This document shows positions 18,795 through 28,349 of a DNA stretch of 64,000 bases, one piece after another (positions within the stretch are counted from its first letter, which is position 1; every line of letters starts with the position of its first letter). The stretch covers positions 2,459,001 to 2,523,000 of the forward strand of contig NZ_CP024923.1 of the NCBI RefSeq assembly GCF_002796605.1, read 5' to 3'. Position numbers and translations under genes: made by a program. The notes under the pieces are model-generated. The model saw only the letters and a list, made by a program, of their open reading frames with translations, was not told where the DNA came from and ran no database searches. This DNA is from Sphingomonas psychrotolerans. Its GTDB lineage: Bacteria > Pseudomonadota > Alphaproteobacteria > Sphingomonadales > Sphingomonadaceae.

Positions 18795-18829
18795 AAAAGA
18801 AAACCCCGCCCGGATCGCTCCGGACGGGG
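18795..18829 (-). terminator. Rho-independent terminator of hppA
   Basis: Read on the minus strand, a 10-bp GC stem (CCCCGTCCGG with CCGGGCGGGG, one G-U pair, loop AGCGAT) is followed directly by a TTTTCTTTT tract. It begins 21 bp after the hppA stop codon and sits between two convergent genes. Confidence 0.85.
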
Positions 18830-18850
18830 GTCGCAGTTCAGTCGGAAGGC

Positions 18851-21028
18851 TCAGCCCGCGCCATGTCCGGCGAGCGCCGCGAGCAGCAGCAGCGCCACGA
18901 TGTTGGTGATCTTGATCATCGGATTGACTGCGGGACCCGCAGTATCCTTGTACGGATCGCCGACGGTGTCGCCCGTCACCGCGGCCTTGTGCGCCTCGGA
19001 TCCCTTCCCGCCGTGATTGCCGTCCTCGATATATTTCTTGGCATTGTCCCAAGCGCCGCCGCCGCTGGTCATCGAGATCGCGACGAACAACCCCGAGACA
19101 ATCACGCCGAGCAGCATCGCGCCGAGCGCTGCGAAGCCTTCATGCTGCCCCGCTACCGCAGTGATCAGGAAGTACACTGCGATCGGGCTCAGCACCGGCA
19201 GCAGCGACGGAATGATCATTTCCTTGATCGCCGCCCGGGTGACGATGTCGACCGTGCGGCCGTAATTCGGCCGGCTGGTCCCTTCCATGATCCCGGGATT
19301 CTCGCGGAACTGGTCGCGCACGTCCTGCACTACCGATCCCGCCGCGCGGCCGACCGCCGTCATGCCGAATGCGCCGAACAGATAGGGCAAGAGCGCACCC
19401 AGCAGCAGCCCGACGATCACATACGGATTGCTCAAGCTGAAATCGACATCCACGTTCGGGAAGAACTCGTGGAGGTCGGTGGTGTATGCCCCGAACAGCA
19501 CGAGCGCCGCGAGCGCCGCCGAGCCGATCGCATAGCCCTTGGTCACTGCCTTGGTGGTGTTGCCCACCGCGTCGAGCGCGTCGGTCTTGTGGCGGACCTC
19601 GTCGTCGAGCCCAGCCATCTCGGCGATGCCGCCGGCATTGTCGGTCACTGGGCCATAGGCGTCGAGCGCGACCACCATGCCCGCGAGCGCGAGCAGCGAA
19701 GTCGCCGCGAACGCCACGCCGATCACCCCGGCGATCTGGTACGCCGCAATCACGGCGATCACGATCACCAAAGTCGGCAGCGCCGTCGACTCTAGGCTGA
19801 TCGCAAGGCCTTGGATCACGTTGGTGCCGTGGCCGGTCTCCGATGCCTTGGCAATCGAGCGGACCGGGCGATAGTTGGTGCCGGTATAATATTCGGTGAT
19901 CCACACCAGCAGCCCGGTCACCGCAAGGCCGATCATCATGCAGTAGATGAGATCCCAGCCGGTGAAGCTCGGCCCCGTGGCGAGGCCGGTATTGGCCTGA
20001 TCGGCGAGGCCGGTCGACCCTTCTAGGAATGCCGAGGGATCGCCGATTCCGCCGATCAGCGTGTCGAGCCCGCCCAGCGTGTAATGCGTCACCCCGATGA
20101 TTGCCGGGATCGACAGGATCACGGTGACCCAGAAGCCCTTGTACAGCGCCCCCATGATCGACTGGCTCTTGCCCAGTCGGACGAAATAAGTGCCGATGAT
20201 CGAGGTGATGATGCACACCCCGCCGACGATCAGCGGCAAGGTCATCAGCGCCAGCAATGTGTCAGGCGCCAGTCCGCGCATCAGCAATGCGATCGTCACC
20301 ATGGTGATGCCGAGCGTGACGACATAGGTCTCGAACAGATCGGCGGCCATGCCCGCACAGTCGCCGACATTGTCGCCGACATTGTCGGCGATCACCGCGG
20401 GGTTGCGGGGATCGTCCTCGGGGATTCCGGCCTCGACCTTGCCCACCAGATCGGCGCCGACATCGGCCGCTTTGGTGAAAATGCCGCCGCCGAGACGCGC
20501 GAAGATCGAGATCAGCGAGGCGCCGAAGGCGAGCCCGGTCAGCGTCTCGATCACCGGCCGCGAATTGGGCGCAAGGTCCGCACCCTCGACCAGATAGGCG
20601 AAGATGCCTGCGATCGAGAGGAGACCCAGCCCCGCTACCAGCATGCCGGTGATCGCGCCCGAACGGAACGCCAGCGTCAGGCCTGCCTGGAGCGAATGCC
20701 GTGCCGCTTCCGCAGTCCGGACGTTGGCCCGCACCGAGATGTTCATGCCCACGAACCCGGCGAGGCCGGAAAGCACCGCGCCGATCACGAAGCCGAGCGT
20801 CGGCAGCGCACCTAGGGCGAAGAACAACACGATCGCGACGATCACGCCGACGACGGCGATCGCCATATATTGCCGCGCCAGATAGGCCTTGGCCCCCTCC
20901 TGAATGGCGGCGGCGATGTCCTGCATTTTCTCGTTACCGGGCGACGCCCGCAGCACTTGCTGACTCGTCAGAAAGCCATAAGCCAACGCCAGCAAACCGC
21001 AGGCGATGGCGAGATACACAATCGTCAT
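18851..21028 (-). CDS. hppA: Membrane-bound proton-translocating pyrophosphatase, K+-independent type
   Basis: This is an inner-membrane pump of 725 residues with about 16 transmembrane helices that couples PPi hydrolysis to H+ export. The PPi/Mg site is visible in [19 protein letters not shown] and [21 protein letters not shown], with a matching acidic set in [16 protein letters not shown] near the middle and in [14 protein letters not shown] near the C-terminus. At the position that separates subtypes, [10 protein letters not shown] has Lys and Thr where K+-dependent enzymes have Ala and Gly, so this should be the K+-independent H+ pump. ATG 21028 follows GGGGAAGGA. A good terminator follows the stop. 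Confidence 0.95.
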   Translation of the reverse strand: MTIVYLAIACGLLALAYGFLTSQQVLRASPGNEKMQDIAAAIQEGAKAYLARQYMAIAVVGVIVAIVLFFALGALPTLGFVIGAVLSGLAGFVGMNISVRANVRTAEAARHSLQAGLTLAFRSGAITGMLVAGLGLLSIAGIFAYLVEGADLAPNSRPVIETLTGLAFGASLISIFARLGGGIFTKAADVGADLVGKVEAGIPEDDPRNPAVIADNVGDNVGDCAGMAADLFETYVVTLGITMVTIALLMRGLAPDTLLALMTLPLIVGGVCIITSIIGTYFVRLGKSQSIMGALYKGFWVTVILSIPAIIGVTHYTLGGLDTLIGGIGDPSAFLEGSTGLADQANTGLATGPSFTGWDLIYCMMIGLAVTGLLVWITEYYTGTNYRPVRSIAKASETGHGTNVIQGLAISLESTALPTLVIVIAVIAAYQIAGVIGVAFAATSLLALAGMVVALDAYGPVTDNAGGIAEMAGLDDEVRHKTDALDAVGNTTKAVTKGYAIGSAALAALVLFGAYTTDLHEFFPNVDVDFSLSNPYVIVGLLLGALLPYLFGAFGMTAVGRAAGSVVQDVRDQFRENPGIMEGTSRPNYGRTVDIVTRAAIKEMIIPSLLPVLSPIAVYFLITAVAGQHEGFAALGAMLLGVIVSGLFVAISMTSGGGAWDNAKKYIEDGNHGGKGSEAHKAAVTGDTVGDPYKDTAGPAVNPMIKITNIVALLLLAALAGHGAG

Positions 21029-21128
21029 CAGGCGAAGTCCTTCCCCTAGAACTGGAACCGCGCCGGTCTTGTGCCGGTCGTGCGGAGGCGGGGAAGGTAT
21101 CGGGCACCCGAAGCGGGCGCAACCCGCC

Positions 21129-21977
21129 TCAGCGGTGCTCGTAGCCGAGGCGTTCGGGGGGGGATTTGCCGTCGAGGAGAAGTGGTTGGGCGCCCTTTGC
21201 GAGCATCGTGCCGATCCGCGTCGCCGATACGGGCAGAGCCGCATCCGCCGGCGCCGTGAACAGCAACGCATAATCGTCGCCCCAGCGCGCCGCCGCCAGC
21301 CGGTCGCTTACGCCTTGCGCGAACGGGATCGCGTCGAATTCGATCGCAGCGGTGCACCCGCTCGCCTCGGCCATACGGCGCGTATCGAGCAGCAGCCCGT
21401 CGGACACGTCCATCATCGCGTGAACGTGCGGCCCCAAAGCCAGCCCCTCGGCCAGAAGCGGTCGCGGCCGCAAATAGGCCGCGCCGTCGCCGGCCTCGAA
21501 ACCGAGCATCGCCGCGCCGATCGCGCCGGTGACATAGAGCGCGTCCCCCGCCTGTGCCTCGCTCCGCGCCGGCACCGGCCGCACCGTCGCGCGGCCGATC
21601 GCGGTGCAGCCGAAAGTCGCGGGTCCGCCATGCGCGATGGTGTCGCCGCCGAGCAGCTTGACGCCGTAAGCCTCGAGCACGTCGCGCAGGCCTTCCACGA
21701 AACGCTCGGCGCGCTGGATCAGAGTCGCTCCGATCAGCACCCCGATCGGCTCCGCAGCTTTTGCGGCGAGATCGGACAGGTTCACCGCGACGAGCTTCCA
21801 CGCGATGTCGGCCGGATCGGTGCCGGCGCGGTAATGCACCCCCTCGGCGATCGCGTCATGCGTGACCACCAGCGCCTCGCCGCCGATTTCGATCACGGCG
21901 GCGTCATCGCGAAGGTCCTGCGCACCGGGATGTAGCGGCAGCGTGCGCAGCGCAGCGATGAAACCGGATTCGTCCAC
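21129..21977 (-). CDS. thiL: Thiamine-monophosphate kinase
   Basis: This enzyme phosphorylates thiamine monophosphate to thiamine diphosphate, the last step of cofactor synthesis. The 282-residue protein has the PurM-like motifs: [12 protein letters not shown] near the N-terminus, [33 protein letters not shown] and [12 protein letters not shown] set the start at GTG 21977 because GGGGAGGAT lies 5 bp upstream. The frame is open a further 33 bp to the nusB stop, but that part is a hairpin. nusB and thiL are often adjacent in alphaproteobacteria, and the two are probably one transcript. Confidence 0.92.
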   Translation of the reverse strand: MDESGFIAALRTLPLHPGAQDLRDDAAVIEIGGEALVVTHDAIAEGVHYRAGTDPADIAWKLVAVNLSDLAAKAAEPIGVLIGATLIQRAERFVEGLRDVLEAYGVKLLGGDTIAHGGPATFGCTAIGRATVRPVPARSEAQAGDALYVTGAIGAAMLGFEAGDGAAYLRPRPLLAEGLALGPHVHAMMDVSDGLLLDTRRMAEASGCTAAIEFDAIPFAQGVSDRLAAARWGDDYALLFTAPADAALPVSATRIGTMLAKGAQPLLLDGKSPPERLGYEHR

Positions 21978-21979
21978 TA

Positions 21980-22004
21980 GATCCTCCCCGGAACGGGGAG
22001 GATC
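21980..22004. repeat. Perfect 11-bp hairpin between nusB and thiL
   Basis: GATCCTCCCCG and its exact complement CGGGGAGGATC flank a 3-nt loop directly after the nusB stop codon. Its GGGGAGG arm also acts as the thiL ribosome site, so folding of this hairpin would hide that site. It resembles the hairpin at 18765-18791. There is no T-run. Confidence 0.7.
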
Positions 22005-22006
22005 GA

Positions 22007-22468
22007 TCAACCCCGTACTTCCTTCGCAATGGCGTCGAGGATCCCGTTGGCGAATCCCTTCTCGCGCCGGTCGTAGAACGCGTCGGTCACGTCGAGATAT
22101 TCGCTGATCACCGCGCCCACCGGCACATCCGCCCGCGCCAGCAGCTCATAGGTGCCGGCGCGGAGGATCTGTCGCATTGGCTTGTCGAGGCGATCGAGCG
22201 ACCAATCTGCGGTCAGCTTCGCCGCGATCAGCCCGTCGATCTCCTCGCGCCGCGCGTCGACGCCTTTGACGATATCGTCGAAGAAGGTGACGTCGGCATC
22301 GGCATATTCGACATCCTCGATCGTCGCGCCGAGCCGGTGCTGGTGGAATTCGGTGAGCAATACGGTGAGCTTGGTGCCCTCCATTTCCAGCTGGTAGAGC
22401 GCCTGCACGGCGGCGAGCCGCGCGGCGGCGCGAGCCTTGGAACGGGTGCGGGCCTTGGGACTTGGCAT
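22007..22468 (-). CDS. nusB: Transcription antitermination factor NusB
   Basis: NusB pairs with NusE (S10) on boxA RNA to prevent premature termination in rRNA operons. The 153-residue helical protein has the usual features: a basic N-terminus (PSPKARTRSKARAAARLAAVQALYQLEMEG), DWSLDRLDKPMRQILRAGTYELL and the conserved PVGAVISEYLDVTDAFYDRREKGFANGILDAIAKEVR-type ending. It lies 2 bp from hisD on the same strand and is followed by thiL. Confidence 0.94.
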   Translation of the reverse strand: MPSPKARTRSKARAAARLAAVQALYQLEMEGTKLTVLLTEFHQHRLGATIEDVEYADADVTFFDDIVKGVDARREEIDGLIAAKLTADWSLDRLDKPMRQILRAGTYELLARADVPVGAVISEYLDVTDAFYDRREKGFANGILDAIAKEVRG

Positions 22469-22470
22469 GA

Positions 22471-23769
22471 CTACTCTTCTTGGTTCCGGAGGCGGATCGC
22501 GACCGATCTGGCGTGCGCCGGCAGCCCTTCGGCATTGGCCAGCGCGACTGCGGCCGGTCCGATAGCAGCGAGTCCCGCTTCATCCAAGGCCAGGAAGCTC
22601 GTCCGCTTCATGAAATCGAGCACCGACAGCCCCGAAGCGAAGCGCGCGCGCCGCCCCGTCGGCAGCACATGGTTCGGGCCCGCGACATAATCGCCCACCG
22701 CCTCGGGCGTGTGCCGGCCAAGGAACACCGAGCCGGCATGGTGGACCATGTCGAACAGCCCTTCCGCGTCGTCGCAGGCGAGTTCGAGATGCTCCGGCGC
22801 CAGGCGATCGCAGAGCGGGATCGCTTCGACGAGGCTCGGCACCAGGATGATCGCCCCGTTCGCGTCCCAGCTCGCCCGCGCAGTCGCGGCGGTGGAGAGC
22901 GTCTCGATCTGGGCGTCGACCGCCGCGGCCACCTTGTCGGCGAAAGCGGCATCGTCGGTGAACAGGATCGACTGGCTGGTCGGGTCGTGCTCGGCCTGAC
23001 TGAGCAAATCGGCGGCAATCCATTCGGGGTCGTTCTTGCCGTCTGCGACGACGACGATCTCGCTCGGCCCGGCGACCATGTCGATTCCGACCACGCCGTA
23101 GAGCTGGCGCTTGGCTTCGGCGACCCAGGCATTGCCGGGGCCGGTGACGACGTCGACCGGCGCGATCGACGCAGTCCCGTAAGCAAGCGCCGCGACGGCC
23201 TGCGCTCCGCCGACACGCCACAATTCGTCCACCCCGGCGATATGCGCCGCGGCGAGCACCAGCGGATTTACTTCGCCGTTCGGAGTCGGGGTCACCATCA
23301 CCAGCCGGCGCACGCCAGCCGCCTTTGCCGGGATCGCGTTCATCAGCACCGAGCTGGGATAGGCCGCGCGGCCGCCGGGGACATAGACGCCTGCCGAATC
23401 CACCGCCCGCCAGCGCGCGCCGAGGCGGATGCCGAGTTCGTCGATCCCGTCGCTGTCCTCGGGCTTCTGCCTGGCGTGATAGACTGCGATCCGCTCCGCC
23501 GCGAGTTCGAGGGCGTCGCGCAATTCGGGAGTCAGCCCTTCCCATGCCGCGAGGCAATCGGCGCGATCGATCTTCCAGCCGGTCTGGTCGAGATCGTGCT
23601 TGTCGAACAGCCGGGTCAGATCCTTGACCGCGGCATCGCCCTCGTCGCGCACCCGCTTGATAATATGGGTGACGTTACGTGCGACATCTTCGTCCGCCTC
23701 ACGGCGCGCGTTGACGAGGGTCGTGAACTTCCCGGCGAAACCGGGTGCGGCGGCGTCGAGGCGGATCAC
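22471..23769 (-). CDS. hisD: Histidinol dehydrogenase
   Basis: This zinc enzyme carries out the last two oxidations of histidine synthesis (histidinol to histidine). It has 432 residues from GTG 23769, which overlaps the hisG stop in GTGA; the conserved N-terminus [11 protein letters not shown] follows. Signature segments are [29 protein letters not shown], the cofactor/zinc region [16 protein letters not shown], and zinc-ligand segments SQAEHDP and APEHLEL. It is coupled to hisG upstream and lies next to nusB. The remaining his genes are not in this window. Confidence 0.95.
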   Translation of the reverse strand: MIRLDAAAPGFAGKFTTLVNARREADEDVARNVTHIIKRVRDEGDAAVKDLTRLFDKHDLDQTGWKIDRADCLAAWEGLTPELRDALELAAERIAVYHARQKPEDSDGIDELGIRLGARWRAVDSAGVYVPGGRAAYPSSVLMNAIPAKAAGVRRLVMVTPTPNGEVNPLVLAAAHIAGVDELWRVGGAQAVAALAYGTASIAPVDVVTGPGNAWVAEAKRQLYGVVGIDMVAGPSEIVVVADGKNDPEWIAADLLSQAEHDPTSQSILFTDDAAFADKVAAAVDAQIETLSTAATARASWDANGAIILVPSLVEAIPLCDRLAPEHLELACDDAEGLFDMVHHAGSVFLGRHTPEAVGDYVAGPNHVLPTGRRARFASGLSVLDFMKRTSFLALDEAGLAAIGPAAVALANAEGLPAHARSVAIRLRNQEE

Positions 23770-24416
23770 GCCACCGCCCTCCGGAACGCATCGACGAGCG
23801 GCACCACTTCCCCCGCGCGCATCTTGAACGCCGCGCGGTTGACGATCAGCCGGCTGGTGACCTGCGCGATCACCTCGACCTCGACCAGGCCATTCTCCTT
23901 GAGTGTCTTGCCTGACGAAACGAGATCGACGATCCGCGGCGCGAGCCCGAGCACCGGCGCCAGCTCCATCGCGCCGTTCAGCTTGACGCATTCGGCCTGC
24001 ACCCCCCGCGCCTCGAAATGGGCGCGGGTGATGTGGGGGTATTTGGTGGCGATGCGGACATGGCTCCAGCCGCGCGGATCGTCCTTCTCGGCCATGTCGA
24101 CGGGCTCGGCGACCGAGATACGGCAATGCCCGATCCCCAGATCCACCGGCGCGTACAGCTCCGAATAATCGAACTCCGCCAGCACGTCCGATCCGACGAT
24201 GCCGAGCTGCGCGGCGCCATGGGCGACGAAGGTCGCCACGTCGAAAGCGCGCACGCGGATCAGGTCGATCGCGGGGCTGTTGGTCTTGAAACGCAGCGCC
24301 CGGCTGTCCGGATCGGAAAAGGCGGGCTCGGGCACGATGCCGACCGCCGCGAGCAGCGGCAGCGCCTCGTCGAGGATCCGGCCCTTGGGCACGGCGAGGA
24401 TGAGCGGTTCTTGCAT
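23766..24416 (-). CDS. hisG: ATP phosphoribosyltransferase, short form
   Basis: HisG condenses ATP and PRPP, the committed and feedback-controlled step of histidine synthesis. I chose ATG 24416 ([18 protein letters not shown]), giving 216 residues; an upstream extension is Pro/Arg-rich and not family-like. The protein has the PRPP-loop region [15 protein letters not shown] and lacks the C-terminal regulatory domain of the long form. Short-form HisG works as a complex with HisZ, so a hisZ gene is expected elsewhere in the genome. It overlaps hisD by 4 bp. Confidence 0.93.
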   Translation of the reverse strand: MQEPLILAVPKGRILDEALPLLAAVGIVPEPAFSDPDSRALRFKTNSPAIDLIRVRAFDVATFVAHGAAQLGIVGSDVLAEFDYSELYAPVDLGIGHCRISVAEPVDMAEKDDPRGWSHVRIATKYPHITRAHFEARGVQAECVKLNGAMELAPVLGLAPRIVDLVSSGKTLKENGLVEVEVIAQVTSRLIVNRAAFKMRAGEVVPLVDAFRRAVA

Positions 24417-24478
24417 GGGTGCGGGGGCTTTACTTGGGGGGTGCCCCCGGCGCAACAAAGCCTTGCTAAGGGGGGATC

Positions 24479-25561
24479 ATGGCCGGCGAACAGACCAACC
24501 GCGACAGCTTCGCGATCCAGGCCGGCTATTGCGCCGCGATGGCCGCGCCGATCACCACGCGGATCGCCACCGTCCTCGGCCCCAGCCTCACCCGCGACAG
24601 CGCGACCGGGCGCCGCGTGCTCGACTGGCCCGGCGAGCCGGTGGCCGACGCGCTGGTGCTGCGGCTGATCGGCGGGCTCCACGCGCTATACCGCCGCGGC
24701 GTTCCCGAGATCGCGCCAGCGTTCAGCGGCGCGGTGACCGACGAGGCGGAGGTCGCCGCGATCCTGCACGACGTGTTCGTCACGCACGATGCCGAGTTGC
24801 TCCCCTGGCTCGATGGTCCGCCCCAGACCAACGAGGCCGGGCGCTCGGCCGGTCTGATGACCGGCATCCTCCATCTCGCCGCACGCTACGGCCCCCAATT
24901 CGAAGTTCTCGAAATCGGATCGAGCGCGGGGCTCAACCTGCTGATCGGCCGCTATCGCTTCGATCTGGCCGGTGTCCGCCCCGGCCCCGCCGATTCGCCG
25001 GTCGCAATCAAGCCCGAATGGCGCGGCCCGCCGCCGCCGGATGCGCCGGTCGGGATCATCTCGGCGCGCGGTGTCGACATCCAGCCGCTCGATTTGTCGG
25101 GCGACCGCGATGCCGAACGGCTGCAGGCTTATTGCTGGGTCGACAATGCCGAGCGCCAGGCCCGGCTCGAAAACACCATCGCGATGGTCCGCGCCGAGGG
25201 CGTCGATCTGGTGCAGGGCGACGCCGCCGACTGGGTCGAGGCGCGCCTCGCCGAGCCGCAGCCCGAGGGCGTGACACGCGTGCTGATGCACTCGGTCGTC
25301 TGGCAATATCTGCCCGACGCCACCCAGCGCCGCATCGCCGATGCGATGACCGCCGCCGGCGCGCGCGCGACGCCCGAACGCCCGCTCGGCTGGGTGATGA
25401 TGGAGCCCAATCGCGACCTCCACCGCCATGAGATTCGTGTCCGCGGCTGGCCGGGGGACACGCCGATGCAACTCGTCGCCCTCACCCACGCGCACGGCGC
25501 CTGGGTCGAGGCGCTCGAACCGCCGTACGAGACCCGGCCCTATGTGATGCGAGCTTATTGA
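24479..25561 (+). CDS. DUF2332 family protein
   Basis: This 360-residue cytoplasmic protein belongs to the DUF2332 family, whose function is not established. A methyltransferase-like glycine motif is visible as VLEIGSSAGLNLLIGRYRFD (near residue 142), followed by GVDIQPLDLSG and a middle segment RVLMHSVVWQYLP. This suggests a Rossmann fold that may bind SAM or a nucleotide; that part is inference. ATG 24479 follows a GGGGGA ribosome site and is divergent from hisG. A DUF6157 gene follows after 1 bp. Confidence 0.82.
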   Translation: MAGEQTNRDSFAIQAGYCAAMAAPITTRIATVLGPSLTRDSATGRRVLDWPGEPVADALVLRLIGGLHALYRRGVPEIAPAFSGAVTDEAEVAAILHDVFVTHDAELLPWLDGPPQTNEAGRSAGLMTGILHLAARYGPQFEVLEIGSSAGLNLLIGRYRFDLAGVRPGPADSPVAIKPEWRGPPPPDAPVGIISARGVDIQPLDLSGDRDAERLQAYCWVDNAERQARLENTIAMVRAEGVDLVQGDAADWVEARLAEPQPEGVTRVLMHSVVWQYLPDATQRRIADAMTAAGARATPERPLGWVMMEPNRDLHRHEIRVRGWPGDTPMQLVALTHAHGAWVEALEPPYETRPYVMRAY

Positions 25562-25562
25562 G

Positions 25563-25940
25563 ATGCACACGACCAATTATCGCGACACGCTGATCACGGT
25601 ATCCGCGGATTGCCCTGTGTCCGAAGGCACGATCCCCGAAAAGCCCGGCACCATCGCCACGGTCCAGCACGCGCTGCTCGCCCGGCCCTATGCGATGACC
25701 AGCGACGACCTGCTCCACGAAACCCACCGCGCGCGCGGCGGTGACAAGAGCCGCGAGGACTTCTTCGCCAGGCCCCAGGCCTGTCTGCGCGCCTCGCCAC
25801 TGGTCAAGCAGTTCGGCTGGGGCATCCACCACGACTCCGAGGGCCGGATCGCGCTGCTCGATCCGCAGGGCGACGGCTATCGCCGCCTGCTGGACGACGA
25901 CGCCGTCAAGAAGACGCCGGGCATGCGCAGCAAGCGCTGA
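25563..25940 (+). CDS. DUF6157 family protein
   Basis: This is a small soluble protein of 125 residues from ATG 25563, 1 bp after the DUF2332 stop, so the pair is surely co-transcribed. The N-terminus MHTTNYRDTLITVSADCPVS is the conserved DUF6157 signature, followed by PYAMTSDDLLHETHRAR and a basic C-terminus. No catalytic motif is evident and the function is unknown. A short convergent gap with a candidate orphan promoter lies downstream. Confidence 0.8.
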   Translation: MHTTNYRDTLITVSADCPVSEGTIPEKPGTIATVQHALLARPYAMTSDDLLHETHRARGGDKSREDFFARPQACLRASPLVKQFGWGIHHDSEGRIALLDPQGDGYRRLLDDDAVKKTPGMRSKR

Positions 25941-26008
25941 CGGTTTCGGCCTTGCAATGTAGGATTTCGCCTGCTTGCATTTCGCGTCGGAATCCCACCG
26001 GCCGCTCT

Positions 26009-26086
26009 TTGACTCGTCGATCCACCGCGCAATAATCTTACGAGATTGCGCGCGTTTCCGTGAAAAGAGTCAAAACTGGGGAGGAG
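26009..26086 (+). promoter_or_regulatory. Orphan promoter-operator-ribosome site with no gene behind it
   Basis: TTGACT (26009-26014) is followed after 17 bp by ATAATC. An 8-bp perfect inverted repeat, CGCGCAAT (26026-26033) and ATTGCGCG (26045-26052), overlaps the -10. GGGGAGGAG (26078-26086) is a near-perfect ribosome site. The bases that follow are the 3' end of a convergent hydrolase gene and no start codon or plus-strand gene appears. The elements are weak individually; their order is what makes the set notable. Confidence 0.35.
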
Positions 26087-26099
26087 ACTGCATTTCGGG

Positions 26100-27008
26100 C
26101 TACCCCCGGTCGCCCTGGCCGCCTTGCTTCAGCCAGTCGCGAATCGCCGCGGTCACGGCTTCGGGCTTCTCCCACGGCACGAAATGCCCGCCATCCTCGA
26201 TGCGGGTGATGGTCAGATCGGGCACCAGCTCGTCCAGCTCCAGTTGCACCGGCAGCAATGCGAAATCCTTCATCCCCCAGATCACCAGCGTCGGCTGGGT
26301 CATCGGCGGAAACGGCGCGTCGAGCCAGACCGGTCGCTGCGCATCCTCGCCCGGCGCGGGCACGGCGATGGCGGAGGCGCGATACCAGTTGAGCATCGCC
26401 GTCATCGCGCCATGCTGGCCCCATTCGTCCATATACGCGGCCTTGTCCTCGCCCGCGATCCCGCCGACGATATGCTGCGCGAAGGTCGAGGCGAAGAAGC
26501 GCTCCAGCCCCGCGCCGACCAGCCCCCTGTCGATTCCGGTATCGCGGAAGCGCGTGATATATTGGCTCGCCTTGCGCTGGGCTGGATCGTCGAACAGCGA
26601 CTTCTGGAAGACCTTGGGATGCGGCGCGTTGACGATGATCAGTCGTGCGATGCGCTGCGGATTTTGCAGTGCCGCCATCCACGCGATCGCCCCGCCCCAA
26701 TCGTGGCCGACCAGCGTGAAATGCTCGATGCCGAGATGGTCGGCAAGCGCGAGCAGATCCCCGACCGGCTTGTCCGGCGTGTAATTCGCGACCCCTTCGG
26801 GCTTGGACGAGCGCGCAAAGCCGCGTTGATCAGGCGCGATCACATAATGGTCGCGCGCCAGATCCGGGATCTGGTGCCGCCACGTCCGGTGCGATTCAGG
26901 GAAGCCGTGGAGCAGGAAGATCGGCGGATGGGTGGGATCGCCCGCGATGGCGACGTCGAGTTCGACACCGGTGGGTAGCGATATGCGCTGAAGATCGAAA
27001 CCGGCCAT
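26100..27008 (-). CDS. Alpha/beta hydrolase, epoxide hydrolase-like
   Basis: This soluble alpha/beta hydrolase has 302 residues. The oxyanion motif HGFPES (near 32) and the nucleophile elbow GHDWGG with Asp as nucleophile are those of epoxide hydrolases and haloalkane dehalogenases. The acid candidate is in WGMKDFALLP and the His in DGGHFVPWEKP. ATG 27008 has GGGAGG 5 bp upstream; a GTG two codons earlier is too close to that site. HGFPES favours an epoxide hydrolase over a dehalogenase. The substrate is unknown. It is separated from pirin by an inverted repeat. Confidence 0.85.
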   Translation of the reverse strand: MAGFDLQRISLPTGVELDVAIAGDPTHPPIFLLHGFPESHRTWRHQIPDLARDHYVIAPDQRGFARSSKPEGVANYTPDKPVGDLLALADHLGIEHFTLVGHDWGGAIAWMAALQNPQRIARLIIVNAPHPKVFQKSLFDDPAQRKASQYITRFRDTGIDRGLVGAGLERFFASTFAQHIVGGIAGEDKAAYMDEWGQHGAMTAMLNWYRASAIAVPAPGEDAQRPVWLDAPFPPMTQPTLVIWGMKDFALLPVQLELDELVPDLTITRIEDGGHFVPWEKPEAVTAAIRDWLKQGGQGDRG

Positions 27009-27018
27009 CACCACCTCC

Positions 27019-27104
27019 CGTTCGCCCTGAGCTTGTCGAAGGGCCGTTCTTCTTTTCCAGAGCTAAGGCAAAAAGCGGCGCTTCGACAAGCTCAGCGCGA
27101 ACGG
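27019..27104. repeat. Long inverted repeat of the GAGCTTGTCGAAG type
   Basis: A 23-bp arm at 27019-27041 (containing CCTGAGCTTGTCGAAG) and its complement at 27081-27103 differ at one base and flank a 39-bp spacer. This family of intergenic repeat is common in sphingomonads and other proteobacteria. It lies between two minus-strand genes, and transcribed it would form a strong hairpin. Confidence 0.85.
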
Positions 27105-27126
27105 AGAAGAGATACCTGCACAGCTG

Positions 27127-28029
27127 TCACGGATAACTCACCGTCTTGGGCACTTCCGGGATCGGGATCCATTCCTTGTCGTCGCCGGGCACCTTGGGGA
27201 AATTGCCCGCCGTCCAGTCCTGCCTGGCCTGGTTGATCCGGTCGCGGCTCGACGAGACGAAGTTCCACCAGACGTGGCGCGGCGTCGTGAACGCCTCGCC
27301 GCCGCACAGCATCACGCGTCCGCCCTGCTCCGAGCGCAGCGTCGCGGCGATACCCGGGCGCAGCACATAGAGCGTCATCGGCTCCAGCCGCATCCCGTCG
27401 AGGCTCGCCTCGCCGATCGCGACATAGAGCGCGCGTTCGTCGGCACCCGGATCGATCGGTATGCTCGCGCCGGCCTCGAGGACGATGTCGGCATAGATGG
27501 TCTCGGCATAATTGGTGGTCGGCGCCGACGCCCCCCACAGGTCGCCCATGATCACGCGGGCGGTCGCGCCGCCCGACTGCACCACCGGCAGGTCCGCCGC
27601 GGCGACATGCTCGAACGCCGGATCGCGCTCCTCGTCGCGCTCGGGAAGCGCGAGCCACGTCTGGATCCCCGACAATTCAGGGCCGACCGCACGCTCGGCC
27701 GAAGGCGAGCGCTCCGAATGGACGATGCCGTGCCCCGCGGTCATCAGGTTGACCGCGCCGGGCTCGATCGTCGCGAAGGTGCCGAGCGAATCGCGATGGT
27801 CGATCGCGCCGGCGTAGAGATAGGTCACCGTCGCGAGGTTGATATGCGGATGCGGGCGCACGTCGATGCCGGTGCCCACGTCGAGATGCGCCGGGCCCAT
27901 CTGGTCGAAGAAGATGAACGGGCCGACCATCGTCCGCGGCCGCGACGGCAAGGTGCGGTGCACCTTGAAGCCGCCGAGATCGTGGGTGACCGGCGCGATC
28001 GTGTGGAGGAACAAATCGTCGGTCATCAT
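27127..28029 (-). CDS. Pirin family protein
   Basis: This is a bicupin iron protein of 300 residues; bacterial pirins act as quercetinase-like oxygenases or redox-sensitive regulators. The first cupin carries the metal-site segments RPHPHINLATVTYLYAG and MTAGHGIVHSERS with the conserved histidines. The second cupin (about residues 170-260) is less conserved. The gene starts in a 4-bp overlap (ATGA) with the stop of the bolA-like gene, so it is translated from the same message. This pairing with a BolA protein has no obvious functional explanation. Confidence 0.88.
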   Translation of the reverse strand: MMTDDLFLHTIAPVTHDLGGFKVHRTLPSRPRTMVGPFIFFDQMGPAHLDVGTGIDVRPHPHINLATVTYLYAGAIDHRDSLGTFATIEPGAVNLMTAGHGIVHSERSPSAERAVGPELSGIQTWLALPERDEERDPAFEHVAAADLPVVQSGGATARVIMGDLWGASAPTTNYAETIYADIVLEAGASIPIDPGADERALYVAIGEASLDGMRLEPMTLYVLRPGIAATLRSEQGGRVMLCGGEAFTTPRHVWWNFVSSSRDRINQARQDWTAGNFPKVPGDDKEWIPIPEVPKTVSYP

Positions 28030-28313
28030 GCCTCTCCGGGTGCGCGGGCGCGGATCGCCAATGCGTGGATGCGCTCCGCCAATAGATCGGCGAGCGCGTT
28101 GTTGATCAACCGCTGCCGTTGAACCCGCGAAAGCCCGGCAAACGCCGCGCTCTCCACCGCCACCGTCCAGTGCGATTCGCCGGTGCCGTCGTCGCCGAGA
28201 TGGCCGGAATGGTGATGGCTGTCGTTGATCACCTCGAGTTGCGTCGGTGCGAGCGCGGCGGTGAGGCGGGCGGTGATGATGTCGGCGAGTCCGCCGCTGG
28301 CAGGGTCAGTCAT
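28026..28313 (-). CDS. BolA family protein
   Basis: This is a 95-residue BolA/IbaG-type protein. Such proteins pair with monothiol glutaredoxins and handle Fe-S clusters. ATG 28313 is the first good start. The typical BolA core is visible as LEVINDSHHHSGH followed by HWTVAVESAAFAGLSRVQRQRLI and the C-terminal HALAIRARAP, with a His cluster for cluster binding. It overlaps pirin downstream and is divergent from a J-domain gene 36 bp away. BolA beside a J-protein and cobS is a recurring alphaproteobacterial arrangement. Confidence 0.92.
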   Translation of the reverse strand: MTDPASGGLADIITARLTAALAPTQLEVINDSHHHSGHLGDDGTGESHWTVAVESAAFAGLSRVQRQRLINNALADLLAERIHALAIRARAPGEA

Positions 28314-28349
28314 CGCGCCTATATAGGCGGTTTGTTCGAGGGAAATAGC

